Below are positions 6,888-13,531 of a DNA stretch of 13,752 nucleotides, one piece after another. The stretch spans positions 1-13,752 of the forward strand of contig NZ_JNIV01000106.1 in the NCBI RefSeq assembly GCF_000701405.1. Direction: 5' to 3'. The notes under the pieces were generated by a model. That model saw nothing but the letters and a program-made list of their open reading frames with translations, made no database searches and was not told the origin of the DNA. The position numbers and the translations under genes are program-made. Every line of letters starts with the position of its first letter. Position 1 is the first letter of the stretch. Origin of the DNA: Deinococcus marmoris DSM 12784. Lineage in GTDB: Bacteria > Deinococcota > Deinococci > Deinococcales > Deinococcaceae.

Positions 6888-7838
6888 TTACAGAGCCAGG
6901 ATCGCGGCGAAGTCGCCGTTCAGGCCTTCGGGGAAGAAGCCGCCCTTGACCGCGTCCACCTTCAGGAAGACGATGTTGCCCACCTGACGGGGGGTGCGGC
7001 TGAACGCGATGGAGTTGGTGTCGGCCAGCACGATGTTCGCGCCGCCCGCCGCGTTCAGGATGCCCTGATCCACGTCGCTGGCTCCGTCCACGGCGTCGCG
7101 CAGGTTGCTGATCGCGGCCACCACGTCGCTGACCTTGAGGGCCGGGGTGACCTGGGTGTTGCGCTGCTGGTAGAGCAGGGTGCGGATCTGTCCGGCGTGG
7201 TAGGCCTCGACGGCCAGGATGCCAGCGGCGTTTTCCAGATTGCCGCCCGCCGAGGTATCGGACAGGAAGCGGGCTGCGCCCTTGTAGGCGCTGACGCCCA
7301 CATCTTCAAAGATGAACGCGCCGTGCAGGAAGAACAGATCGTTGGCAAAGGGGTTAAAGCCGGTGATCGCGCCGCCCGAAGCCGCATTGCCCGCCGCCAG
7401 GAAGGCTGGTCCCAGATCGATCATCGGCTGGGCCACTGCGCCCTTGCCCAGAACCGTGCGGATGATGCGGACGTGGTTCAGCTCGTCGGAGGCGATTTCG
7501 TTGGCGTAGGCCGCCACGTCTGCCGACTCGAACTTGATGCCGTTGCCGCCCTTACCGGTAAAGCCTGCGGGCAGGATGACCTTGCTGCTGTCGCCGCCCA
7601 CGGCGTCCAGCTCTTCCAGGCGGCCCACGGCGGCCAGATAGAAGGCCGCTTCCAGGTACTCCAGGTTCAGGGCGAAGTTGAAGATGGTGCCGTCCAGGTT
7701 GGGCTTCTTGTCAGCCGCCATCGCGCCGCCGGTCATGCCGGGCGCGCAGCTTGCCAGCAGGGTGCCCGCGCCGACAGCGCCAGCAGCTCCCAGGAATTTA
7801 CGGCGGTTCAGGGTCTTCTCATTGATTTCGTTGCTCAT
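6888..7838 (-). CDS. Tat-exported ferritin-like lipoprotein
   Basis: A 316-residue protein with a twin-arginine signal (NRRKFLGAAGAVGAGTLLASC, about 11-31) that ends in a lipobox, so it is probably exported folded and lipid-anchored. The body is a Ferritin_2/desiccation-related (PF13668-type) four-helix bundle. Helix motifs LEYLEAAFYL, DELNHVRII, IFEDVGVSAYKGAA and AVEAYHAGQIRTLLY carry the Glu/His residues expected for a ferritin-like di-metal site. Relatives in Deinococcus and plants are tied to desiccation and oxidative stress; an extracytoplasmic iron or redox role is inferred. ATG 7838 was chosen over an upstream in-frame start because a GGAGGAAG ribosome binding site lies just before it and the Tat motif is then at the usual distance. 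The C-terminal about 100 residues are not obviously ferritin. Confidence 0.88.
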   Translation of the reverse strand: MSNEINEKTLNRRKFLGAAGAVGAGTLLASCAPGMTGGAMAADKKPNLDGTIFNFALNLEYLEAAFYLAAVGRLEELDAVGGDSSKVILPAGFTGKGGNGIKFESADVAAYANEIASDELNHVRIIRTVLGKGAVAQPMIDLGPAFLAAGNAASGGAITGFNPFANDLFFLHGAFIFEDVGVSAYKGAARFLSDTSAGGNLENAAGILAVEAYHAGQIRTLLYQQRNTQVTPALKVSDVVAAISNLRDAVDGASDVDQGILNAAGGANIVLADTNSIAFSRTPRQVGNIVFLKVDAVKGGFFPEGLNGDFAAILAL

Positions 7839-8175
7839 GGTCTTCCTCCAAAGGGTGAGAGGCGAGGGGACAAGCGGGCAAAGTAAGGACGCAAAAGGGT
7901 GGATCTGCCCAGTCATTCAGAAATTGACCCCTTTGCCATGTTGTCCTTCTGGCCAGCTATAAGCAGGCGGGGGCCGCTTGGATCAACATGAACGCGCGCC
8001 TTAAGATTGGGTAAAGCCTCACGGGAGTCGCACAGATGATCCAACCCTTTATTGAGGTCAGAGGAGGCGTGCCGGGCGCTGTTTTTTCTGGATCGTCAGA
8101 TGAGAGAACTAGAGTGCCCTGCATGGGATTAAGACGGACCAATCCCGCTTCTGAACCTGTGCTTTTAACTCCTGC
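7839..8175. other. Intergenic region between MFS and ferritin-like genes
   Basis: These 337 bp hold no convincing gene. They contain the upstream region of the ferritin-like gene with a candidate promoter, and an inverted repeat GGGATT (8125-8130) and AATCCC (8141-8146) with a 10-nt loop, 30 nt past the MFS stop. The repeat lacks a U-run on either strand, so it is not a standard terminator. A 61-codon minus-strand frame at 7957-8142 has no ribosome binding site and no recognisable protein. Confidence 0.6.
7957..7986 (-). promoter_or_regulatory. Candidate promoter of the ferritin-like gene
   Basis: On the minus strand TTGATC (7986-7981) and TTATAG (7962-7957) are separated by 18 nt. Transcription would begin near 7950, leaving a 5' leader of about 110 nt. 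The match is moderate and no other box in this intergenic region looks better. Confidence 0.35.
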
Positions 8176-9402
8176 TCATGAGCTTGAGCCTTCCCCGTCC
8201 AGCACCTGACCCTGCACCGCGCCGATGCGCCGCCGCACCAGTGCGAAGGCTGCGCCGCCCAGCAGCGCCACCAGCACGGCCCCGGCCAGCGCCACGCCCA
8301 GCGCCCCGCGCAGGCCCACCCCCTGGGCCACGAAACCGATCAGCGGCGGCCCCAGCAAAAAGCCCCCGTAGCCGATGGTGGCCACCTGCGCGATGCCGCG
8401 TCCGGCCAGCGCGTGCCCCGCCGCGCCGTACAGCACCGGAACCACGTTGCTCAGGCCCAGGCCCGACAACGCAAAGCCCACAGTGGCGAGCACCGGCCCC
8501 TGCGCCAGCAGCGCGACTCCCAGCCCCAGGCCCGCCACTGCCGCGCCCACCCGCACGATGATCTCGTCACCCAGCCGCCCGCGCGCCAGATCACCGAACC
8601 AGCGGCCCAGCGTCATGGTGACGGCAAAGGCCGCGTACCCGATGCCCGCGTTGCCGCCCGCCTGCCCCAGCACGTCGCGGAAATACAGCGCGGCCCAGTC
8701 GTAATTGGCCCCCTCCGACAGCATGCCCAGAAAACACAGCAGGCCCAGCAGCAGCGCGGCGGAGCTGATGCCTGCGCGGCGGGGGGATGCTTGAGCAGGC
8801 TGCCCCGCTTCCTGCGTCTGCGTGATCGGCGAATCCGGCAGCATCAGGCGGCCCGCCAGCACGCCAGCCACCGTCGTAACAATGACCACCAGCAGCACAT
8901 GCGTCAGCATCGGCACGCGGTCCACCAGCAGCGTTCCCAGAGCCGCGCCCAGCACCCCGCCCAGACTGAAATAGGCGTGCAGGCGGCTCAGGACCGGGCG
9001 TTTCAGGGTCTGTTCCACCGTCACACCCTGCGCGTTCATCGCCACATCCAGGCTGCCGTTGGCGGTCCCCATGACAGTCAGGCCCAGCACCACGCCCAGG
9101 TAATTCGGGGCCAGAAACGGCAGGGCCAGCGAAAGCATGCAGGCCACCACGGCCACGCGCGTGACCGGGCCGCTGCCATAGCGCGCCGTCCAGCCACCAG
9201 TCAGGGGCATGGTGATCAGCGCGCCCAGGCCAATCGCCAGCAAGGCCCCGCCGATCTGCGCCTCGCTCAGGCTGAGGGCGTCGCGGACCCCCGGAATGTT
9301 CACGGCCCAGGTGGCGAAGAATGCGCCGTTGACCAGAAAGATCAGGCTGACGGCACGCCGGGCGGATTCGGCGCGGTCAGTGTGGAGGGGGCTGACAGAC
9401 AT
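8176..9402 (-). CDS. MFS transporter (YbjJ-like)
   Basis: A 408-residue inner-membrane protein with about 12 hydrophobic helices in two halves joined by a polar linker near 200-215 (LPDSPITQTQEAGQPAQASPRR). The first half starts with LIFLVNGAFFATWAVNIPGVRDALSLSE, and DVAMNAQGVTVEQTLKRPVLSRLHAYFSLGG at about 120-150 is a hallmark of YbjJ-type major facilitator proteins; the second half has TLGRWFGDLARGRLGD. Substrate unknown; sugars or drug-like compounds have both been proposed for relatives. ATG 9402 has a GAGGAG ribosome binding site 6-7 nt upstream. It is divergent from a LacI regulator with 174 bp between starts, so it is the likely target of that regulator. Confidence 0.87.
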   Translation of the reverse strand: MSVSPLHTDRAESARRAVSLIFLVNGAFFATWAVNIPGVRDALSLSEAQIGGALLAIGLGALITMPLTGGWTARYGSGPVTRVAVVACMLSLALPFLAPNYLGVVLGLTVMGTANGSLDVAMNAQGVTVEQTLKRPVLSRLHAYFSLGGVLGAALGTLLVDRVPMLTHVLLVVIVTTVAGVLAGRLMLPDSPITQTQEAGQPAQASPRRAGISSAALLLGLLCFLGMLSEGANYDWAALYFRDVLGQAGGNAGIGYAAFAVTMTLGRWFGDLARGRLGDEIIVRVGAAVAGLGLGVALLAQGPVLATVGFALSGLGLSNVVPVLYGAAGHALAGRGIAQVATIGYGGFLLGPPLIGFVAQGVGLRGALGVALAGAVLVALLGGAAFALVRRRIGAVQGQVLDGEGSSS

Positions 9403-9491
9403 GTGGACTCCTCGGGAGAAGTGGGACAGGGCTAATGGAAACGGGGACGGACAGAGAAAAAGTGAACAAATGAACGAAACCCCCTCGAAAT

Positions 9492-9505
9492 TGAGTCTGA
9501 ACTCA
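9492..9505. promoter_or_regulatory. Possible operator (inverted repeat, upstream copy)
   Basis: TGAGT (9492-9496) and ACTCA (9501-9505) flank CTGA. The shared TCTGA core with the better palindrome at 9529-9546 and its position between the divergent genes suggest a second, weaker regulator site. The spacing between the two centres is 39 bp. Confidence 0.3.
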
Positions 9506-9528
9506 CATCTCAGGCCATCGGGCCGGGA

Positions 9529-9546
9529 ATCTGAATCGTTTCAGAT
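9529..9546. promoter_or_regulatory. Likely LacI-family operator
   Basis: ATCTGAA (9529-9535) and TTCAGAT (9540-9546) are perfect 7-bp inverted complements around TCGT, so an 18-bp even palindrome with a central CG, the form LacI-family dimers usually bind. It lies 31 nt before the LacI start and overlaps where the -35 of that gene would be, which fits autoregulation and control of the divergent MFS gene. Confidence 0.55.
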
Positions 9547-9561
9547 AACTGGAAAGTAGGG

Positions 9562-9567
9562 TAGTCT
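9562..9567 (+). promoter_or_regulatory. Candidate -10 box for a leaderless LacI mRNA
   Basis: TAGTCT (a TANNNT box) ends 9 nt before the ATG at 9577, and no ribosome binding site lies in the usual window. This fits a leaderless or very short-leader message of the kind widespread in Deinococcus. TCTATT at 9565-9570 is an overlapping alternative with better spacing but a weaker match. Confidence 0.35.
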
Positions 9568-9576
9568 ATTCGCACG

Positions 9577-10767
9577 ATGTCTTCCAGGTCTGCGTCACCG
9601 TCCAGCGCGCCGCCCTCCAGCGGACGCATCACCCTGCGGGAGGTGGCGCGTGCCCTGGGCGTCAGCGTGGCCACCGTCAGCAACGCCTACAACCGCCCCG
9701 ATCAGCTTTCGGCGGCGCTGCGGGAGCGGGTGCTGGATACGGCGCGCACGCTGGGCTATGGCGGCCCCGATCCGCTGGCGCGCAGTCTGCGGCGGGGGCG
9801 CACCGGGGTCATCGGCGTGGTGTACGACGCGCCGCTGGAATACGCCTTTGCCGACCCAGCCGCCGCCCTGTTCCTGGGCAGTCTGGCGCAGTCACTTCAG
9901 GCGGCGTCATTAAACCTGCTGCTGCTGGCCAGCCCCGGCGACCCACAGACCGATCCGCTGGCCCCGGTCCAGGGGGCCAGCGTGGACGGCCTGATCGTCT
10001 ACAGCGCGGCGCAAGACAGCGAACTGCTGCGGGCGGTGCTGGCGCGTAGCCTGCCCACGGTCCTTGTGGACCAGCCTGTGCCTGTGGATCAATCTGTGCT
10101 GGGAGATCAGAATGGTCAGCCAGCGCAGGACCACCGCGCCCAGACCAGCGGCGTCCAGATCGACGACGCCGGGGGGGCGAGGCTGGCGGCGCAGCACCTG
10201 ATCGACCTGGGTCACACCCACATCGGGGTGCTGTGCCTGGAACTCGGTCCCCGGCAAGGGGGCGGCCCGGTAACGCCGGAGCGGGAACGGCAGGTGGCTT
10301 ACCATCCCACCGCCGAGCGTTTGCGCGGCTACCGTGAAGCGCTGGCTGCCGGGCCGTCTGGAACCCGGCTGTTTCTGACCGAGGCCGAGCGCAACACCCC
10401 CAGCGACGGCGAGCGCTGCACGCTGGCGTTGCTGCAATCCGAGCCGGAGATCACCGCGCTGCTGTGCATGAGCGACGTGCTGGCACAGGGCGCGTTACGG
10501 GCCGCCCACAGCCTGGGCCTGAGCGTGCCGCAGCGCCTGAGCGTCATCGGCTACGACGATCTGCCGGGCAGCGCCGACCTGAAGCTGACCACCGTGTGGC
10601 AGCCCACATCCGAGAAGGGGCAGCAGGTGGGCGAGGCCATGCTGGCGCTGCTGGGCGGCCAGATACCGCCAGATGTGCGGCTGCCGACGCGGCTGGTGGT
10701 GCGCGGCAGCACGGCGGCGCGGCCCAAGACTGGCGTTCAGGTGAACCGGCTTCCCTCACCGCCGTAA
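9577..10767 (+). CDS. LacI-family transcriptional regulator
   Basis: A 396-residue DNA-binding repressor. After a Ser/Pro-rich tail of about 17 residues comes the HTH (ITLREVARALGVSVATVSNAYNRPDQLS, about 18-45) and the hinge helix region ending PDPLARSLRRGRTGVIGVV. The periplasmic-binding-protein-like sensor domain follows, with VDGLIVYSA, VQIDDAGGARLAAQHLIDLGH, TALLCMSDVLAQGALRAA, LSVIGYDDLPGSADLKLTTVWQP. It is longer than the usual 330-350 residues because of the N-terminal tail, a loop of three six-residue repeats near 164-181, and another insert near 225-245 (LGPRQGGGPVTPERERQ). The effector is unknown. Divergence from the MFS gene and the palindromes between them suggest it controls that transporter and itself. 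Confidence 0.9.
   Translation: MSSRSASPSSAPPSSGRITLREVARALGVSVATVSNAYNRPDQLSAALRERVLDTARTLGYGGPDPLARSLRRGRTGVIGVVYDAPLEYAFADPAAALFLGSLAQSLQAASLNLLLLASPGDPQTDPLAPVQGASVDGLIVYSAAQDSELLRAVLARSLPTVLVDQPVPVDQSVLGDQNGQPAQDHRAQTSGVQIDDAGGARLAAQHLIDLGHTHIGVLCLELGPRQGGGPVTPERERQVAYHPTAERLRGYREALAAGPSGTRLFLTEAERNTPSDGERCTLALLQSEPEITALLCMSDVLAQGALRAAHSLGLSVPQRLSVIGYDDLPGSADLKLTTVWQPTSEKGQQVGEAMLALLGGQIPPDVRLPTRLVVRGSTAARPKTGVQVNRLPSPP
10066..10119 (+). repeat. 18-bp imperfect tandem repeat in the LacI gene
   Basis: Three consecutive 18-bp units (10066-10083, 10084-10101, 10102-10119) encode VDQPVP, VDQSVL and GDQNGQ. The first two units differ at a handful of bases; the third is more diverged. The repeat expands a loop just after the LPTVLVDQP strand of the sensor domain and keeps the frame. 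Confidence 0.7.
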
Positions 10768-10876
10768 AGCGCCCCGCAATTCACTGGCCGACGACGCGCC
10801 AAGGCCCCACTCAGGTGGAAGTCTGGGTGGTTAAGGCAAGAAGGAATGAGAAGGCCCCGCTGACCTCCAAGCCCCT

Positions 10877-11323
10877 TCAGGAAAGCGCACCCGCGCCCGC
10901 CTGTGCAGAGGCACCGCCCAGCGCCTCCGCCAGCGCGTCCCAGGCCAGCAGCGCGCATTTGCGGCGGGCGTGGAGTTTGCTGACCCCGGCCAGCGCTTGC
11001 AGGTCACCCAGGGATGAACCAGATTTTGCCTCGCCCATGACCATCCCCCGGTAGGCAGAGGCCAGTTCACGCGCCTCGGCCAGCGTTTTGCCCGTCAGCG
11101 CCACCGTCATCAGACTGGCCGCCGACTGGCTGATCGCGCAGCCCCGCCCGCTGAAGCTTAGGCGAGCGATCTGACCATCCTGAACATCGGCCCAGACGGT
11201 CAACTGGTCGCCGCAGCCGGGATTGTCGCGCGAGACGCCTACGACGCCCGGCAACTCCCCGACGTGCCGGGGCCGCCGCGCGTGATCGTCGATAACCTGC
11301 CGGGCAATAGCTTCGGGCAACAC
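10877..11323 (-). CDS. sufU: SufU Fe-S cluster assembly protein
   Basis: A 148-residue SufU-type protein that accepts sulfur from the SufS desulfurase in the SUF pathway (in Gram-positives as a zinc-dependent sulfurtransferase). Ligands are in place: C37 and D39 in NPGCGD, C62 in [15 protein letters not shown], and C123 in [12 protein letters not shown]. The extra segment between the second and third Cys ([21 protein letters not shown]) separates SufU from IscU. The start is GTG 11323, preceded by CGGAG 8 nt away; an ATG at 11328 is out of frame. It follows the M20 amidohydrolase with a gap of only 4 nt, so it is co-transcribed with it. No sufS or sufBCD genes are in the window. The 109 bp between its stop and the LacI stop show no clear terminator. 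Confidence 0.93.
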   Translation of the reverse strand: MLPEAIARQVIDDHARRPRHVGELPGVVGVSRDNPGCGDQLTVWADVQDGQIARLSFSGRGCAISQSAASLMTVALTGKTLAEARELASAYRGMVMGEAKSGSSLGDLQALAGVSKLHARRKCALLAWDALAEALGGASAQAGAGALS

Positions 11324-11327
11324 AGCA

Positions 11328-12506
11328 TTACTCCGGCAGCGTTAGGCGCAGGGCAGCGGCGTGCAGCATCTTCACGCCCGTTTCCAGGCTGTCCTCGTCG
11401 ATGGTGAAGCGCGGGTGGTGGTGCGGCCAGCGGCTGTCTTCCCTGTCGCTGCCGGAGCCGACGTTGAAGTACGCGCCGGGGGCCTTTTGCAGGTAGGCGC
11501 TGAAGTCCTCGCCGCCCATCGTGGGCCTGGCATCGCGGAAATGCTCCGGCCCCACGGTCTCCAGCGCAATGGCCTTGAGCTGCTCGGCCACCCAGTCGGT
11601 GTTGATCAGGGCGCGGTAGCCGAATTCGTAGTTCAGGGTATAGGTTGCGCCGTGGGCCTCGCACACGCCCTTGACCACGCGCTCGATCAGCTCCGGCGCA
11701 CGCTTACGCAGTTCAGCATCGAAGGTACGAACGGTGCCCAGCATCGTGGCGCGGTCCGGGATGACGTTGTGGGTGGTGCCGCTGTGGAACGACGTGATGC
11801 TGATCACCAGCGGTTCCAGCGCCGCCACGCCCCGGCTGACGATGTGTTGCAGGTTGGTGACCACCTGCGCGCCCACCGCGATGGGATCGACGGCTTCTTC
11901 CGGGTGCGCGCCGTGCCCACCCCGGCCCTGAATGGTCAGCTCCAGCATATCGGGCGAGGCCATGAACGGCCCCGGCTTGACTGCCACCATTCCGGCGGGC
12001 AACTGGCTGTTCAGGTGCAGACCCGTCACCAGATCCACGCCGTCCATCAGCCCGGTCTGCATGACCAGTTCCTCCGCGCCGCCGGGACCGATTTCCTCGG
12101 CGTGCTGGAAGATCATGCGGACTTCGCCGGGGACCTCACTGGGGTTGGCGGACAGCAGTTTGGCCACTCCCAGCAGAATGGCGGTATGTCCATCGTGACC
12201 GCAGGCGTGCATGACGCCCGCATTCTTGGAAGCAAACTCGAAGGTGTTTTCCTCGGTGATGGGCAGCGCGTCGATGTCGGCCCGCAGCAGCAGCGTGCGC
12301 CCCGGCTTCCCACCCTTCAGGACCGCCAGCACGCTGGTTTCGGTGGGCCGCGTGACCGTCAGACCCAACATCTTGTTCAGCTCGGCCTCTATGTACGCCG
12401 AGGTTTCATGCTCGTGAAAGCCCACCTCCGGGTTCATGTGCAGATGCCGCCGCCAAGCCACGAGCTGATCGCGCAGCGCCGCCGTCCTTTCCTGGGTTGC
12501 TGTCAT
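11328..12506 (-). CDS. M20-family amidohydrolase (N-acyl amino acid / IAA-conjugate type)
   Basis: A 392-residue metallopeptidase-like hydrolase of the M20D group, which cleaves N-acyl or aryl amino acids (hippurate, IAA-amino acid or N-acetyl-amino acid hydrolases). Motifs in order: [18 protein letters not shown] (19-36), [12 protein letters not shown] (72-83), [11 protein letters not shown] (99-109; metal ligands C102 and H104), FQHAEE (133-138; catalytic Glu), GTTHNVIPD in the dimerisation region, and [14 protein letters not shown], then HHHPRF near the C-terminus (last metal His). Length is typical. The start ATG 12506 has no ribosome binding site but sits 7 nt past a TAGGCT box, so the message is probably leaderless. 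The exact substrate cannot be assigned. It leads the two-gene unit with sufU. Confidence 0.9.
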   Translation of the reverse strand: MTATQERTAALRDQLVAWRRHLHMNPEVGFHEHETSAYIEAELNKMLGLTVTRPTETSVLAVLKGGKPGRTLLLRADIDALPITEENTFEFASKNAGVMHACGHDGHTAILLGVAKLLSANPSEVPGEVRMIFQHAEEIGPGGAEELVMQTGLMDGVDLVTGLHLNSQLPAGMVAVKPGPFMASPDMLELTIQGRGGHGAHPEEAVDPIAVGAQVVTNLQHIVSRGVAALEPLVISITSFHSGTTHNVIPDRATMLGTVRTFDAELRKRAPELIERVVKGVCEAHGATYTLNYEFGYRALINTDWVAEQLKAIALETVGPEHFRDARPTMGGEDFSAYLQKAPGAYFNVGSGSDREDSRWPHHHPRFTIDEDSLETGVKMLHAAALRLTLPE

Positions 12507-12512
12507 GGGGCC

Positions 12513-12542
12513 AGCCTAGCGCGGGGGCAGCGTTGCCGTCAG
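12513..12542 (-). promoter_or_regulatory. Leaderless promoter of the M20-sufU unit
   Basis: On the minus strand CTGACG (12542-12537) and TAGGCT (12518-12513) are 18 nt apart, and the last T of the -10 box is at position -7 if transcription starts on the A of ATG 12506. No ribosome binding site is present. This is the Deinococcus leaderless pattern. Confidence 0.5.
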
Positions 12543-12555
12543 CCCACACGGCAAC
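12532..12555. other. Inverted repeat overlapping the M20 promoter
   Basis: GTTGCCGT (12532-12539) and ACGGCAAC (12548-12555) are perfect 8-bp inverted complements with an 8-nt loop. The left arm covers the -35 of the M20 promoter. It could be an operator for a regulator, or a hairpin ending the Lrp-like transcript 57 nt upstream; the lack of a U-run favours the former. Confidence 0.5.
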
Positions 12556-12612
12556 CATTCGTTCATGTGGGACGGCTCAGACTGACCGGATGAACGCCAG
12601 AGAACAGGCCAC

Positions 12613-12915
12613 CTAGCCTCCTCCGTTCGCCCGGCTCTCATCCAGCCCCACCCCAAAGCCCTGATCCAGCACCGCGTCGTTGTAGGTGCGGAAGGCCAGC
12701 ATGGTCTGGGTGCGGGCGATGCCTTCCACCTTCCGCAGGTGGCCAGTCACCACGTCGTCGAGCTGGTCATACTCGGCCAGTTTCAGGATCGCCACGATGT
12801 CCCACTCGCCGGTCACGCTGTAGACCTCGCGCACGGCGGGGATGGACGCGAGCGCCTCGGCGGTCTCCTGCACGCGTTGGCGGTCCGCCTGCACCATCAC
12901 GATGGCCGTTACCAT
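12613..12915 (-). CDS. Stand-alone Lrp/AsnC ligand-binding (RAM) domain protein
   Basis: A 100-residue protein consisting only of the alpha-beta RAM/AsnC effector domain: MVTAIVMVQADRQRVQETAEALASIPAVREVYSVTGEWDIVAILKLAEYDQLDDVVTGHL and so on, a beta-alpha-beta-beta-alpha-beta fold. There is no helix-turn-helix, so it probably senses an amino acid or modifies a full-length Lrp partner by forming mixed oligomers, rather than binding DNA itself. ATG 12915 was chosen over one at 12948 because a GAGGAA ribosome binding site lies just upstream and the domain starts at once. It lies upstream of the M20 gene, same strand, 106 bp apart; an amino-acid link between the two is plausible. Confidence 0.87.
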   Translation of the reverse strand: MVTAIVMVQADRQRVQETAEALASIPAVREVYSVTGEWDIVAILKLAEYDQLDDVVTGHLRKVEGIARTQTMLAFRTYNDAVLDQGFGVGLDESRANGGG

Positions 12916-12954
12916 TTGGGGTTCCTCATGGGGGACATTGTGACGCACCCCGAC

Positions 12955-13488
12955 TTAATGGCGGTAGCTTCCCGGCTTCAGTCCTCGAAAAAATTCCATG
13001 ACGGCGCTATATGCTTCAGACCCTCGAATAGACATTGCATCTGTCTCGCAAAAGTCTCGCAATCCGTAATAACGGAAGACGGCGTGCGCGTGCGCTTCGT
13101 CGATTGGCAAGAGTGGGAGTGGCGTTTCATATGCGGCAAGCCGACCAAATTCGTCCAAGTTACGAACCATTTGTCTAAGATCGTACTCCTCTTCTATTTT
13201 CAATCCACTCTCAAGTATCTCCAGGAGAAAATTGACCGCATCGTCTCGCGTGATGTTACCGGCCAAGCGCAGGAGCGCTTGCTGTCTGTTCTCAATTGAA
13301 GACCCGAGAACCTCGCTTAGCTCTATCACTGCTGCATCAGGCTCGCAGATTTTTTCAGATGCCCAGGCTTCCAGCAACTGCTCAGCAGCCGGAAACTTAA
13401 GATAAGTGGCCCAGGCGAAAGCGAGAGCTTCAGTACTGGACAACTTGATGTTGACAGTGTTCTGAACGGCATTTTTGCCGTTTGGGCA
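12955..13488 (-). CDS. Unrecognised protein, 5' end cut by an IS
   Basis: About 160-178 residues, mostly helical by eye (LSSTEALAFAWATYLKFPAA, then QALLRLAGNITRDDAVNFLL). I recognise no family. The frame is open on the minus strand to 13671, but the part beyond about 13450-13500 is antisense to a transposase and is not native. No ATG or GTG with a ribosome binding site lies near the junction; TTG 13443 is the only candidate start, without a ribosome binding site. The gene is therefore probably truncated and silent. Its DNA is far more AT-rich than the rest of the window (about 40% GC at 13141-13200), which points to recent transfer. Its stop is 39 nt before the Lrp-like start, so any transcript would run into that gene. 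The 5' boundary given is approximate. Confidence 0.5.
   Translation of the reverse strand, partial: CPNGKNAVQNTVNIKLSSTEALAFAWATYLKFPAAEQLLEAWASEKICEPDAAVIELSEVLGSSIENRQQALLRLAGNITRDDAVNFLLEILESGLKIEEEYDLRQMVRNLDEFGRLAAYETPLPLLPIDEAHAHAVFRYYGLRDFCETDAMSIRGSEAYSAVMEFFRGLKPGSYRH
13465..13482. repeat. Small hairpin at the right IS boundary
   Basis: AACGGCA (13465-13471) and TGCCGTT (13476-13482) are 7-bp inverted complements around TTTT. A related block, CTGAAACGGCAG, recurs at 13501-13512 (compare CTGAACGGCA at 13462-13471). These repeats lie where the IS end should be and may be part of its terminal structure; the exact IS tip cannot be fixed because the other end is outside the window. Confidence 0.45.
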
Positions 13489-13531
13489 TTTGATCGTAGT
13501 CTGAAACGGCAGTAGGCGGCTTCCTGAAGCT

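Noticed and set aside
6867..7886. 339-codon plus-strand open frame opposite the ferritin-like gene
   Set aside because: Antisense shadow produced by high-GC codon bias; the minus strand has a Tat signal, ribosome binding site and family motifs.
8070..8096. GC-rich stretch followed by TTTTTT on the plus strand, terminator-like
   Set aside because: The possible stem is only about three base pairs and no plus-strand gene precedes it.
7957..8142. 61-codon minus-strand frame in the large intergenic region
   Set aside because: No ribosome binding site, no recognisable sequence, and it overlaps the likely promoter of the ferritin-like gene.
8413..9435. Plus-strand frame opposite the MFS gene, rich in Gln, His and Arg
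   Set aside because: Typical antisense shadow of a membrane protein gene; no domain and no start signals.
11361..12593. 410-codon plus-strand frame opposite the M20 gene
   Set aside because: Longer than the real gene but without motifs; the minus strand shows the full set of M20 metal and catalytic motifs.
13451..13456. Perfect TTGACA before the right-hand transposase
   Set aside because: No acceptable -10 box at 16-19 nt spacing, and it lies inside the truncated minus-strand gene.
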